A DNA stretch of 64,000 nt from Myxococcales bacterium (GTDB lineage Bacteria > Myxococcota_A > Polyangia > Polyangiales > Polyangiaceae), in the NCBI GenBank assembly GCA_016703425.1, contig JADJCA010000031.1, positions 62,001 through 126,000 on the forward strand, in the 5' to 3' direction. Both the position numbers and the translations under genes were made by a program. Within the stretch, counting starts at the first letter, position 1. Each line of letters opens with the position of its first letter. Shown piece by piece: positions 43,148 through 52,680 of the stretch. Below the pieces are notes generated by a model, which was not told the DNA's origin, did no database searches, and worked only from the letters and a program-made list of their open reading frames with translations.

Positions 43148-44674
43148 GTGGCGGACCATCGCGAGGCCGAGGCGGGAGAGAAAGCTGGACCACCCCTCGA
43201 GGCAAAGGCCGAGGCCAGCGAGGCGGCGTTGCCCGAGGCCACGCCCGAGGTGAGCGCCTCAGGAGGCGCAAACGCGTCCCCTACACAGGCGCCGCCAAAC
43301 ACCTCACCGGCCAAGATGCCTCCCGAGCAGCGCCGGCGCCTCATCATCGCCGCGCTGATCTACGCCGCGTGCGTGCTCGTGCTCGCGCTCGTGGCCGGCA
43401 AGGAGCGCCTCGGCGAGCACACGGCGTTCAACCACTACGCGCACCTCGCCGACGCGTGGATTCACGGGCGGCAAGACCTCGCCAACGGCGCGCCGGCCTA
43501 CGCCCAAGGCAACGACTTCGCTGTGTACGGCGGCAAGACGTACATCAGCTTTCCGCCCTTCCCTGCGGTCTTGATGATGCCGCTCGTCGCCCTCGCGGGT
43601 TCGCCGGAGGCCTTCCGCGACGGCCAGTTCATGGTTTGGCTCGCGGGCCTGCCGCCAGCGCTTCTCTTCCTGGCCCTCGAGAAGCTAAGGCGCACGAAGC
43701 GCAGCGAGCGGAGCGAGCGCGACAACATCGTCCTCGCGTTCTTGTTTGCCTTCGGCACCGTCTACTTCTTCACGGCCGTAGAAGGGACCGTTTGGTTCGC
43801 GGCCCACGTGGTCGGCGCCGGCTTGCTCGCGGCCTACGTGCTCGTGGCCTTGGACGGCGAGCATCCGGCGCTCGCGGGACTCTTGCTCGGGTGTGCCTTC
43901 GCGACGCGACCCACGACGCTGCTCACGGCGCCGCTCTTCGCCTACGAAGCGCTCCGCGCGGCGGGTGGGGCCGCGGCCTTCGACGCCGACGGCGACCTCG
44001 GTTTTCTTACTCGCCTGAAGGATGCGTTGAGGCGCGCGGACAAGAAGCGCCTCTTGTCGCTCGTCGTCTCGTTCGCGGTGCCGATCCTGTGCGTCTTGGC
44101 GATCGCCAGCGCCATGAACTACACGCGGTTCAAGAACCCTAGCCCCACAGCCTTCGGACACGAGCACCTCACCGTCGTCTGGCACGGCCGCATCGAGAAG
44201 TGGGGGCTCTTTGGCCTCCACTACCTGCCGAAGAACCTCGGCGCGATGCTCAGCATTTTGCCCTGGCCCGCGCCCCGCAACGCGCCCGCGTCAGCGCCGC
44301 CCTTCGTCATCAACGAGCACGGCCTCGCGCTCTGGTTCACGACGCCGCTCTATTTGTTCCTGCTCTGGCCGAAGAAGCGTGGCCCGCTCCACGCGGCGTT
44401 GCTCCTCAGCGTCGCGGGCCCGCTGATCATGAACCTCCTCTACCAAAACAGCGGCTGGCGCCAGTTCGGGTACCGCTTCTCGAACGACTACTCGGTCTTC
44501 TTGTTCGTGCTCCTCGCCATCGGCGGGCGGCCCTTCGGAGTGCTCTGGAAGGCGCTCGCCGTGTGGAGCGTCGGGTGGAACCTCTTTGGTGCCATCACGT
44601 TCGATCGCGGCGGACCCTACGATCGCTTCTACTGGCGCGAAGGCTCGCAGCAGATCCTCTACCAGCCCGACTGA
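43148..44674 (+). CDS. Polytopic membrane protein, GT-C glycosyltransferase-like
   Basis: The start is a GTG; the first 58 residues are Glu/Ala/Pro-rich and cytosolic. About eight to ten hydrophobic segments follow (RLIIAALIYAACVLVLALVA; AFLFAFGTVYFFTAVEGTVW; HPALAGLLLGCAFATRPTTL; LLSLVVSFAVPILCVLAIAS). The loop after TM1, HYAHLADAWIHGRQDL, has an acidic residue where GT-C enzymes bind metal, and FPPFPAVLMMPL follows. This suggests a lipid-linked sugar transferase or a relative. It is not flanked by glycan genes and the assignment is tentative. Confidence 0.7.
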   Translation: MADHREAEAGEKAGPPLEAKAEASEAALPEATPEVSASGGANASPTQAPPNTSPAKMPPEQRRRLIIAALIYAACVLVLALVAGKERLGEHTAFNHYAHLADAWIHGRQDLANGAPAYAQGNDFAVYGGKTYISFPPFPAVLMMPLVALAGSPEAFRDGQFMVWLAGLPPALLFLALEKLRRTKRSERSERDNIVLAFLFAFGTVYFFTAVEGTVWFAAHVVGAGLLAAYVLVALDGEHPALAGLLLGCAFATRPTTLLTAPLFAYEALRAAGGAAAFDADGDLGFLTRLKDALRRADKKRLLSLVVSFAVPILCVLAIASAMNYTRFKNPSPTAFGHEHLTVVWHGRIEKWGLFGLHYLPKNLGAMLSILPWPAPRNAPASAPPFVINEHGLALWFTTPLYLFLLWPKKRGPLHAALLLSVAGPLIMNLLYQNSGWRQFGYRFSNDYSVFLFVLLAIGGRPFGVLWKALAVWSVGWNLFGAITFDRGGPYDRFYWREGSQQILYQPD

Positions 44675-44716
44675 TTGAATCAGCGCACGTCGCCCGCAAG
44701 CGGCGCACCGGGCCGG

Positions 44717-46136
44717 CTACTTCAGCGTGTACCGCTTAGGCGACAAGGTGTTGCAGTTCGAAGCGCAACACTTCGAGTCGTCGGTCCGGATCAACCCGGT
44801 GGGTTTGAAGTCTTTCCGAAGAACTCCGCGAGCTCGACCCAGCCGGTTCCGCCGTTCACCGCCGACGCGTAGCCGAGGACGCCTCTGATCGACGCGCCTG
44901 CCGGCGCAAGCGCCGAAGCCGATAAAGTAGGACCCGTCGGCGGTGTTGTTGCAACGATGGACGACGGTCGGCGCGCCAGGTTGGACGAAGAGCTTGAACT
45001 TCGTCATGTCCAAGTACCCAGCGGGAATCCCGGTCGTCTCGACCAAGGCATCCGTAGATGTCGGGCCATTGACCCGAGCCAAGCGTGCACGCGTACACCG
45101 AGTTCACGTAGACGCTGACGAGGTTCCAGCAGCCAGCCCCATTGCCCTTGATGCCATCGCAATTGAGGTCGGCGCCCGCCGGCTCGCAGTCGTCGTTCGT
45201 CGCGGGGCCCACGTCTCCCGTGCATGCTCCGAACGACGTCGAGGCCGACGTCCCCGAGCACTTGTGCGTTCCGGCCTTGCAAACGCCAACGCCGTCTCTC
45301 CCAGGGTGCGCGTTGCACGGCTGATCAAGCCCCGTGACTTGGCACTTGCAGACGCTAGGGTCGACGGTGTTGTCGGGCGTCCCGGAACAGTCGTTGTCTT
45401 CTGACGACAAGCAATCGCGCGCCGCCGGTCCGGTGCCGCCGGTGCACTTCGACCAGCCGCCCGTCTGACACGTCTGGGAGCCGGCCTTGCAGATGCCTTT
45501 GCCGTCGAGGCCTGGGTGCACGTCGCAAGGCTGAACGCCATTGAGCGGAGCGCAGGGGCAGCCGTTCGTCGGGCTGCCGTCGCAGTCCTCGTCGATGGTC
45601 GTCGTGGTGCAGTCCTCAGGCGCCGGGGCCACCACACCGACACAAGCCGACGGCTTGTCGCCAACACACGTGCGCTTGCCAGCTTTGCATTGGCCCTTGG
45701 GCGCTCCGCCGGGAAACACCACAACCCCGCCGTCGGGCCCGGTCGCGCAATCTCCGGGATGGCCCGCGAAGAGCGTCGGATCGCTGTCGTCGCAGTCCTT
45801 GCCCAAGTCGATCGCCGTGCCGTCTTGCGCCACGCAGTTCGCCGCCGGTTGACCGTCCTTGTCTCGGTCGAGTGCCGAGTAAACGCAGACGCCTCGTACA
45901 ACGGCGCACTTCGCCGTGGCGCACGACGGCGGCTCGGTCACGAGCGGCGGACACTCGTTGTCGGTGACGCATTTCTTATCAGCCGCGCCATCGGCGCTCG
46001 CAACCGCGGCGTCGCCAGACGTGCTCGCATCGGCCTTGTCCGTCGCCACCTCGAAGTCGCCCAAGAGCTGCGCGCACGCAAGGGCCGGGAGGAACGCGAG
46101 CGCCAAAAGTGATCCGGTCGCCAAGACTTTCATCAC
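44717..46136 (-). CDS. MopE-like Cys-rich calcium-binding lipoprotein, multiply frameshifted
   Basis: The signal peptide is followed by a lipobox (LLALAFLPALACAQ). The mature protein has cysteine units that resemble MopE-type metal-binding repeats: KDCDDSDPTLF, EDCTTTTIDEDCDGS, DCLSSEDNDCSGTPD and ADLNCDGIKGNGAGCW, along with CNAHPGRDGVGVCKAG. After CTLGSGQW the frame is lost. A second frame gives ALVETTGIPAGYLDMTKFKL and IGFGACAG, a third gives ASIRGVLGYASAVNGGTGW, and the second resumes with DFKPTGLIRTDDSKCCASNC to the TAG near 44717. Three one-base changes (about 45060, 44905 and 44830) would give one protein of about 472 residues. It is probably an exported calcium-binding protein; the role is unknown. 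Confidence 0.65.
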
Positions 46137-46208
46137 GTCCCCACCTCGCCGCTCCCGTTGTATCGACTCGCCCGTTGCCCCGCAACGCGCGCGTCAGAGA
46201 TTCGGATC

Positions 46209-47011
46209 CTACGATTTGTCGCGGCTGATCTTCACGGTCTCGATCTTGACCGTCTTGGAAGGCTTCTCGCCGCGAACCTCGACGCTGGCGATCTTGTGCA
46301 CGGTCTCGACGGGGGTGCATTCGCCGAAGATCGTGTAGCCACCGTCCAAGTGAGGCGCCGCGTCGTCGGTGATGAAGAACTGCGCGCCGTTGGTGTTCTT
46401 TCCGCGGTTGGCCATGCAGAGGAGGCCCGCGCGATCGTGCTTCGCGCCGTCCCAGATCTCGTCCGCGATGACATACCCCGGCTCGCCGCTGCCGTTGCCG
46501 CGAGCGTCGCCGCCTTGGATCATGAAGCCCTTGATGATGCGGTGAAAGGTCGTCCCGTCGTAGGCGGGCTTCTGCACCCACTGGCCGCTGGGATCCTTCC
46601 AGTTGCGCTTGCCGGTCGCGAGGCCGATGAAGTTGGCCACCGTGTTCGGTGCCTTGCCGTCGAGCAGCTTGCACTTCAGGTCGCCTTCCGACGTCTTCAG
46701 CGTCGCGACGAGGGCCCCCTTGCCGGGCATATACATTGTGGCGTCCGCCAGCGCGAGTACTTTCCCTTGAGCGGATCGTCGGCGGCGGCCGCCGGCGCGT
46801 TCTCTTCCGGGGCCCGCGGGGCGATCTTCTTCTCGGTGGGGACCGGCGCCGCGCTCTGCGCCGGCTGCGCGGGCTGCTTCTGAGTGACCTGCGCCGTGTC
46901 CTTGTGCACCGGCACCGGCTCGGGCGGCGCTACGGGATTGCAACCTTGCAAGGAGAGCGCGGCAAGGACGCCAACGGGGAGGAGCGAAGGGGCAAAGCTG
47001 GAGCGCAACAT
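46209..47011 (-). CDS. Cyclophilin-type peptidyl-prolyl isomerase lipoprotein (frameshifted near 46755)
   Basis: The N-terminal frame gives a lipoprotein signal (VGVLAALSLQGCNP) and a Pro/Ala/Gln linker ending in AADDPLKGKYS. The cyclophilin domain is in a different frame: ADATMYMPGKGALVATLKTS, FHRIIKGFMIQGGDARGNG, GLLCMANRGKNTNGAQFFIT, YTIFGECTPVETVHKI. Removing the two-base CG duplication at about 46754 fuses the two into LKGKYSLADATMYM, a single 267-residue protein. Catalytic Arg, Phe and Gln positions (FHRII, MIQGG, QFFIT) are intact. It should act on exported protein folding. Confidence 0.82.
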
Positions 47012-47077
47012 GGTTGCGTGTTTTACCCTAAAAACGACGGCGCTTGGAGATCTTGCGTCGCGCGGGCCTGGGTCGAC

Positions 47078-47767
47078 TCAGTTCGGCAGCTTGACCCGCT
47101 GGCCCGGCCTCACGCCGTTCTTCCGAGAGAATCCCGCCTGCACCTCGAGCACGTAGCGCGAGGGACAGCCCACGCTTCGCTCCTCTTCGTTCAGCACGGG
47201 GACCTGCTCGAGGATCCCGACGATGAGGCCGTCGTCGTCGATGAACATCATGTCGAGCGGGATGCATGTATTTCGCATCCAAAAGGCTTGGACCTTGCGC
47301 GACTTGAGGTCGAAGAGCATCCCCCGATCACCGGCGAGGTTCTTTCGATACATGAGGCCGTGGGCCGTCTGCTCGGGGCGCTCCGCGACCTCCACCGTGA
47401 GCGTCTTCTGCCCCGAGGCCTCCGGGAGCTCGAGCTTGGTCGAGCGAAACTCGAGGGGCACCTTCGCCGTGGCCGCCGGATCGGGCGGGCACAGACCACT
47501 CGCGGCGGGCTTTGCCACCGGCGGGCTCTCCGCGGGAAGCGGCCGAACGCATCGCTCGGCGGCTTGGCTAGGCGCGGGGACGGCCGCAGGAGTCGTGACC
47601 GTCGCACCATCGGAGAACTCGGCGTGAACCCTGGCACTGCTAGGCCCGGGCACTGTCGCCACGGCTCGCGCCTCAACGGCAACGGGCGGTCCGCTCGGCT
47701 CGGGTGGAGTGCGGCTGCATCCAGCCAGGAGGCACGGCACCATCACCCACGCGACAAGGCGGCTCAC
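47078..47767 (-). CDS. DUF192 family lipoprotein
   Basis: This 229-residue predicted lipoprotein (VAWVMVPCLLAGCS) has a Pro/Ala-rich linker of about 80 residues. The C-terminal DUF192 domain follows: TVEVAERPEQTAHGLMYRKN, GDRGMLFDLKSRKVQAFWMRNTCIPLDMMFID, then YVLEVQAGFSRKNGVRPGQRV. The MxR...WM(K/R)NT signature is complete. The molecular function of DUF192 is not known. The gene precedes the PPIase gene by 66 bp, so the two may be co-transcribed. Confidence 0.88.
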   Translation of the reverse strand: MSRLVAWVMVPCLLAGCSRTPPEPSGPPVAVEARAVATVPGPSSARVHAEFSDGATVTTPAAVPAPSQAAERCVRPLPAESPPVAKPAASGLCPPDPAATAKVPLEFRSTKLELPEASGQKTLTVEVAERPEQTAHGLMYRKNLAGDRGMLFDLKSRKVQAFWMRNTCIPLDMMFIDDDGLIVGILEQVPVLNEEERSVGCPSRYVLEVQAGFSRKNGVRPGQRVKLPN

Positions 47768-48083
47768 AGCGCGCCGTTATAGTCGCTTTTCAGCGGGTGC
47801 GGCTCGGCCGCAGGCGGGGCGCGGCGCACACGGACAAAAAAAAGCGGCACCACATAGGGGCCCGGGGGGGGAGAGCCTTCCTACGCGGTGCCGCAAACGT
47901 CCAAGCAATTTACAGGCCAACGCTGAACCCCCGAGCAGAACGCCGGAGCACCACTTGGAATCCTTTCAAATGTGAAATGCGGCTCGCCGAGTTGAAACAT
48001 CCGACTTCCACCGCGCCCACCGCCTTCCGTATCCTTGGCCTGCGGCCGTGTGGAGCGGTCCGCGGAGGAGCCCCCAACGCGTG
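47768..48083. promoter_or_regulatory. Divergent intergenic region with a terminator-like leader
   Basis: These 316 bp separate the DUF192 gene (minus) from the SnoaL-like gene (plus). A strong hairpin with T8 (47836-47894, minus strand) is the notable feature. No promoter boxes are obvious, but transcription must leave in both directions. Confidence 0.5.
47836..47894 (-). terminator. Rho-independent terminator or attenuator in the DUF192 leader
   Basis: On the minus strand a 14-bp stem (47894-47881 with 47857-47844), with two G-U wobbles and a 23-base loop, is followed by eight Ts at 47843-47836. The start codon of the DUF192 gene is about 69 bases downstream. It therefore sits in the leader rather than after a gene. 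Confidence 0.75.
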
Positions 48084-48881
48084 ATGAAGGACGACGAGGG
48101 AGACCGGCAGCCATCGAGCCTGCGCGGACGCTTGGCCGAGGTCTACTTGCAGGCGCTGATCGCCGAAGCCGGAGAGTCGCTGGCCAAGCGCCTCGGCGAA
48201 CGAGCGCTCATCTACCAACCGCTCTTTGGGGCTGCGAGCGGCATGACGGCCATCCGCAAGGCCCTCAAGCAATTCGGCGATTGGCTCGTCGAGCACGACG
48301 CGACAGCGAAGCGCGGGCCCACCATCGTCGGCGTCGACCGAGACGTCACGGAGGTCACGCTGTCGCTAAGGCACGCGGAGCGGAACATCGAGCTGCCCGT
48401 CGCGCTCGTGGCGGAGCGCGGCCGCGCGCGGGAAATCGCCGTGCGCCTGCACCACGCGTCCTTGCCTTTCGGGAGCCCGCAGGCGCCGCGGACGCCTCGC
48501 AAGGTCGTCGACCGCGAGCACGTGGTCGCCGCCGACGTGGCGGAGCACTTGGCGGCGCTCCGCCTCGGTGACGTCGATGCTGTCGTAGCCACCTTCGAGT
48601 CGTCCGGTATCGCCGTCGATGGCCTTGGTCAGGAGCACGACCGCGGCAGCGGCGCGCTCCACAAGCACTACGCGCAGCTCTTGCAGAATGAGCGCGGCGC
48701 CAACGACTGGGTGCCCATCGTGCTAGGCGTGGCCGACGACGGCCGCGGCTGTTCCGTCGAATACGAGACGGCGAAGCTGAGCCCCGGCGAGACCTCGCCG
48801 AAAGAGGGCGTCATGGTGTTCGAGCGAGGCGATAGCGGCCTGATTCGCAAGGTGCGAATCTACGACGAGATCGGCTACTGA
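48084..48881 (+). CDS. SnoaL/NTF2-like protein with two alpha+beta modules
   Basis: The ATG at 48084 (or the GTG at 48081) is used, with GGAGGAG upstream. The N-terminal half (AEVYLQALIAEAGESLAKRL; GFDRDVTEV region) and the C-terminal half (ADVAEHLAALRLGDVDAVVATFESSG ... GVMVFERGDSGLIRKVRIYDEIGY) both resemble NTF2/SnoaL folds. The second is clearest, with a helix-strand start and a C-terminal strand IRKVRIYDEI. No specific catalytic residues can be named. The role could be ligand binding or isomerisation. It stands alone, convergent with purF. Confidence 0.68.
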   Translation: MKDDEGDRQPSSLRGRLAEVYLQALIAEAGESLAKRLGERALIYQPLFGAASGMTAIRKALKQFGDWLVEHDATAKRGPTIVGVDRDVTEVTLSLRHAERNIELPVALVAERGRAREIAVRLHHASLPFGSPQAPRTPRKVVDREHVVAADVAEHLAALRLGDVDAVVATFESSGIAVDGLGQEHDRGSGALHKHYAQLLQNERGANDWVPIVLGVADDGRGCSVEYETAKLSPGETSPKEGVMVFERGDSGLIRKVRIYDEIGY

Positions 48882-48907
48882 CGCGCCCGCGCGGTTCGCC
48901 CCGGCCA

Positions 48908-50362
48908 CTAGCCCGAGACGAGCCGCAGCGAGCGCCGGCCCGCCTGCGGCGAAAACGGCACGGCGTAGTCGCCCGAGAAACACGCGTGGCAGAAGCCCGA
49001 GCCGCCGGCCCGCTCGACCATCCCTTCGAGCGAGAGGTAGGCGAGCGAGTCGGCGGTGATGTACTTGGCGATTTCGTCGACCGAGTGGCTTGATGCGATG
49101 AGCTCGCGTCGCGTCGGCGTGTCGATGCCGTAGTAACAAGGCCACTGCGTCGGCGGGCTCGAGATGCGCAGGTGCACCTCGCGGGCGCCGGCGTCGCGGA
49201 TCATCTTCACGATCTTCCGCGACGTCGTCCCGCGCACGATGGAGTCATCGAGCACGACGACTCGCTTGCCGCGAAGGACGGCCTCCACGGGGCTCAGCTT
49301 GAGACGGACCCCGAAGTGCCGAATCGACTGCTGCGGCTCGATGAACGTGCGGCCCACGTAGTGCGAGCGAATGAGCCCCATCTCGAAGGGCAAGCCGAGC
49401 GCGGCCGCGAAGCCAACGGCCGACGGAACGCCAGAGTCGGGAACGGGGATGACGACGTCGGCTTCCACGGGGTGCTCTTTCGCGAGCTGCTCCCCCAGTG
49501 ACTTGCGCACGCCGTAGACGCTGCGCCCCCCGAGCGACGAGTCGGGGCGTGCGAAATACACGTACTCGAAGATGCACATGCGACGGGGCGCATCGCCGGG
49601 GAGCCTGAGGGAGCGCACGCCGGCGGGGTCGACGACGAGAATTTCGCCCGGCTCGATGTCGCGGACGTATTCGGCGCCGATGAGCTCAAAGCTCGTGGGT
49701 TCGCTGGCGACGACGTGAGCGTCCTTCTTGCCCGGAAGGATGCCCAAGCAGAGCGGCCGAATGCCCATCGGGTCGCGCACGGCGATCATCGACTCTTCTG
49801 ACATGAAGAGGAGCGAGTAGGCGCCTTGAACGCGCAAGAGAGCCTCCACGACGCGCTCCTCGATGAGCGGTCGCGTCGAGCGCGCCACGAGGTGCACGAG
49901 GACCTCCGTGTCCGTCGACGACTGGAAGATGCTCCCCTTCTCTTCCAGCTCGGAGCGGAGCTCGTGGGCGTTGGTCAGGTTGCCGTTGTGACAAACGGCG
50001 AGCGATCCGCGCGCGTAGTCGACGGCGAAGGGCTGAGCGTTTCTCAGGTGAGACGCGCCCGTCGTCGAGTAACGAACGTGGCCGATGGCCATGTGACCAG
50101 GGAGCTGCCCTAGGCTGGTCTCGTCGAAGACGTCTTGAACGAGGCCCATGGCGCGGTGCGCGTAGAGGTGCTGGCCGTCGCTGGTGACGATACCGGCCGA
50201 CTCTTGCCCGCGATGCTGGAGCGCGTGAAGGCCGAGGTACGCGAGGTTGGCCGCTTCGCCGTGGCCGTAGATGCCGAAGACGCCGCAACCGTCGCGGAAG
50301 TGGTCGTCGTCGTCTTGCGTGGCCCGCGCTCCACGATGACCCGGGTCTAGGACGTTCAGCAC
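48908..50362 (-). CDS. purF: Amidophosphoribosyltransferase
   Basis: PurF makes phosphoribosylamine, the first committed step of purine synthesis. The nucleophilic Cys is residue 26 in [11 protein letters not shown], so a 25-residue propeptide must be removed. Glutaminase motifs ([31 protein letters not shown]) and the PRPP loop ([17 protein letters not shown]) are complete, and four Cys consistent with an iron-sulfur cluster are present ([13 protein letters not shown] and C-terminal CHACFSG). The start is a GTG. It stands alone; no other pur genes are adjacent. Confidence 0.97.
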   Translation of the reverse strand: MLNVLDPGHRGARATQDDDDHFRDGCGVFGIYGHGEAANLAYLGLHALQHRGQESAGIVTSDGQHLYAHRAMGLVQDVFDETSLGQLPGHMAIGHVRYSTTGASHLRNAQPFAVDYARGSLAVCHNGNLTNAHELRSELEEKGSIFQSSTDTEVLVHLVARSTRPLIEERVVEALLRVQGAYSLLFMSEESMIAVRDPMGIRPLCLGILPGKKDAHVVASEPTSFELIGAEYVRDIEPGEILVVDPAGVRSLRLPGDAPRRMCIFEYVYFARPDSSLGGRSVYGVRKSLGEQLAKEHPVEADVVIPVPDSGVPSAVGFAAALGLPFEMGLIRSHYVGRTFIEPQQSIRHFGVRLKLSPVEAVLRGKRVVVLDDSIVRGTTSRKIVKMIRDAGAREVHLRISSPPTQWPCYYGIDTPTRRELIASSHSVDEIAKYITADSLAYLSLEGMVERAGGSGFCHACFSGDYAVPFSPQAGRRSLRLVSG

Positions 50363-50413
50363 GGGCGCGATGGTAGCCCACTTCAGGGCCGAACCAATCG
50401 CCTCGCTGCGGTT

Positions 50414-50755
50414 TCAGCCGCCCTCGGCCGCGTCCTTCGCGTCGGCAGACGCGTCGCCTGGCGCGCCGTCGGTCACGAGCGCGCCGTCGGCGGCGTCCGA
50501 GCTGTCCGCTGCGTCCGCCGCGTCGAAGCCGCCGTCGTTGCCGCCACCATCGCCTGCGGCGGCCTCGCTCGGAGCGTCCACGACGGCGTCGCTGGCGCTA
50601 TCGGTCGTGACCGTCGCGTCGCGGCGGCCAGCGTCGGTTTCTTCGGGCCCCACCCCTCTCGTCTCGAGCGAACACGCACCGGCCCACGCGATGAGTCCGA
50701 GGAGTAAGGATACGGTCACGCGCCTCCCGAGGGTCGCCGACAATCGAATCGCCAT
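50414..50755 (-). CDS. Small Asp/Ala-rich lipoprotein
   Basis: The 113-residue product has a signal peptide (VSLLLGLIAWAGACS) and a mature part made almost only of Asp, Ala and Gly (SDAVVDAPSEAAAGDGGGND). Such low-complexity tails are common in predicted myxobacterial lipoproteins. It lies 20 bp downstream of the FHA kinase gene on the same strand and may be co-transcribed. No function can be assigned. Confidence 0.72.
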   Translation of the reverse strand: MAIRLSATLGRRVTVSLLLGLIAWAGACSLETRGVGPEETDAGRRDATVTTDSASDAVVDAPSEAAAGDGGGNDGGFDAADAADSSDAADGALVTDGAPGDASADAKDAAEGG

Positions 50756-50774
50756 GAGCGAGAACCCGACCCTT

Positions 50775-52541
50775 TCAGCCGGAGGGATCGATGAGGCCGC
50801 GCACGTTCATGCCCGGCTCGTAGCGCGCGATGGACGCGATGAGGTCGAGGCCCTCGGGCAACATGCCCTGCACTTGCCCAACGACCTGCTCGACGAGGCT
50901 TCGGGCCTCTTGCGGGTTCGGACCGACCATCGCGACCACGAAGCGCAGAGGGCCGGTCTTGCCGCCGGTAACGGCGACGAGCGAGAGCAGCAGCATGTCC
51001 GTCAGTTCGACGACGCGGGTCGCTGCGCGACGGAGCGCGAGCATCTCGAGGATCGTGGGACGGTCCGAGACCAAGCGGTTCGGACCGCGCAGCTCGTAGC
51101 GCGCGAGCGTCAGCGGCGCTTCGACCCAGTCGGCGAATTCGGCCTCCTCGTCGAGGGCCTTCAGGAGCTGTTCGCGGCTGAGGAGCCCCGTCAGGCCGTC
51201 ACGGCGCGCGAGGTACGCGCGGGCGCGCTTGTGGCCCGGGCTCTCGCGCTGGTACGTCGAGAGCTTGAGACGAAGCTCACCGAGCTGAACCTCACCGCCG
51301 TGCATCAGGTTGACCTGCTTGCGCCGTTCGTAGGTGTGGTCGACGTAGGTGCCGTTGGTTGAACCGAGATCTTCGACGACCCAGGTGCCGCTCGACCAGC
51401 GGAGCTGCGCGTGCTGACCGCTCACCGTTGCCTCGGGGACAACGCTGTCGTTGTCGTTGCGTCGGCCGATGGTCATCACGGGCTTCTCGAGGACGATGAG
51501 CTCACCGACGAAGTCCGGCGCGTTGGTCGCGAACGTCACGAGCAACGCCTGGAGCGCGGGCGTGAACTGGGCCGCGGTGTTGCGGCCCGGCGGCGGCCCC
51601 GGGTCGAGGCGCTCTCGCGGAACCTGGATGGGATTCGTCGTGAGCGTGGACGGGTTGAAGAAGCGCAGGTGACGCGCGGGAATGCGCTGCTGCGAATCGT
51701 CGAGGAGGCACCGGAAGACCTGCTTCACCTCGTCGAGCGAGAGCCCCGCCGGCACGTCGAACATGATCTGCGCGCGCATGGGCTTGGCGCGGGGCTTGTA
51801 CCCGGGCTCGGGCACGCGGCACGTCCACATTTCCCAGAGCGTGAGGCCGAGCGCATAGACGTCGTCTTCGGGCGAGGCGCCGCCCGAGCGAATGCGCTCT
51901 GGGGCCATGTAGTTGGGCGTCCCGCCGTCGGGCGGCGCGCCAGGACGGCGGGCGCTGGTGCGCGCGCGCTCCTTGGCGAAACCGAAGTCGAGGACGATCG
52001 CCTTGCCGAAGCTGCCGTCAGGCTCGGTCGTGACCATGACGTTGCCGGGCTTGAGATCGCCGTGCACGAGGCCCTGCGCGTGGATGGCCGCGACACCGGA
52101 GGCGATGTCGTGGGCGATGCGTCGGAACTCGTCTGAGGTGTACCCGCCCTGAGCCTTCTTCTTGCGGATGTGCGTGTGGAGCGTCTGCCCCGTGATGTGC
52201 TCCATCACGAGGATCGGACCCCAGGGCGACGGCGCCAGATCGTGCACGCGGCACACGTTCGGGTGGCTAACGCTGCGCGCCAGAAGGAGTTCTTGCCGCA
52301 GCGCTTCGTCGTCGCCGGGCATGCGCGACTCTTCGCGGACGATCTTCAGCGCGACTTGCTGCTGCGTCGATCGGTCGTAGGCAAGGAACACCTCACCCAT
52401 TCCGCCTTTCCCGAGGGATTGGCGGATCTCATAGCGATCGATGACGATCATGCCTGGGGCTATCGGCCCAGGGCTTTGGCGGGAAGCCGCGTCCGTCAAT
52501 GGACTTGGAAGCGTCTTCGATCCGGCCGCAACGTGCAACAC
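50775..52541 (-). CDS. Ser/Thr protein kinase with FHA domain and degenerate GGDEF-like C-terminus
   Basis: Residues about 30-290 form a Hanks-type kinase: YEIRQSLGKGGMGEVFLAYD, VALKIV, HGDLKPGNVMV (His-Gly-Asp instead of His-Arg-Asp), DFGFAKE and PNYMAPERI. Residues about 345-430 form an FHA domain (MTIGRRNDNDSVV, SGQHAQLRW, DLGSTNGTYVDHTY). The C-terminal 150 residues start like a GGDEF domain (ARRDGLTGLLSREQLLKAL) but lack a GGDEF loop. It would sense and amplify phosphorylation signals and may signal through the degenerate domain. The TTG/GTG start region is uncertain; an in-frame ATG is at 52451. Confidence 0.9.
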   Translation of the reverse strand: MLHVAAGSKTLPSPLTDAASRQSPGPIAPGMIVIDRYEIRQSLGKGGMGEVFLAYDRSTQQQVALKIVREESRMPGDDEALRQELLLARSVSHPNVCRVHDLAPSPWGPILVMEHITGQTLHTHIRKKKAQGGYTSDEFRRIAHDIASGVAAIHAQGLVHGDLKPGNVMVTTEPDGSFGKAIVLDFGFAKERARTSARRPGAPPDGGTPNYMAPERIRSGGASPEDDVYALGLTLWEMWTCRVPEPGYKPRAKPMRAQIMFDVPAGLSLDEVKQVFRCLLDDSQQRIPARHLRFFNPSTLTTNPIQVPRERLDPGPPPGRNTAAQFTPALQALLVTFATNAPDFVGELIVLEKPVMTIGRRNDNDSVVPEATVSGQHAQLRWSSGTWVVEDLGSTNGTYVDHTYERRKQVNLMHGGEVQLGELRLKLSTYQRESPGHKRARAYLARRDGLTGLLSREQLLKALDEEAEFADWVEAPLTLARYELRGPNRLVSDRPTILEMLALRRAATRVVELTDMLLLSLVAVTGGKTGPLRFVVAMVGPNPQEARSLVEQVVGQVQGMLPEGLDLIASIARYEPGMNVRGLIDPSG

Positions 52542-52680
52542 AGGAAGCTACGCCGGCGCGGATTCCCTCGCTTTTTTTTCAAGCGCCTTCCTCACGCGGC
52601 CCTCCGGCCACGAGCTCGCCCGGTGACTTTGGGCCCGCCCATGCTGCGATCGGGCGGATTTCTGGCAAAGTGAGCGCCCC

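Noticed and set aside
46158..46883. Plus-strand frame opposite the cyclophilin
   Set aside because: Antisense of a conserved PPIase domain; no independent motifs.
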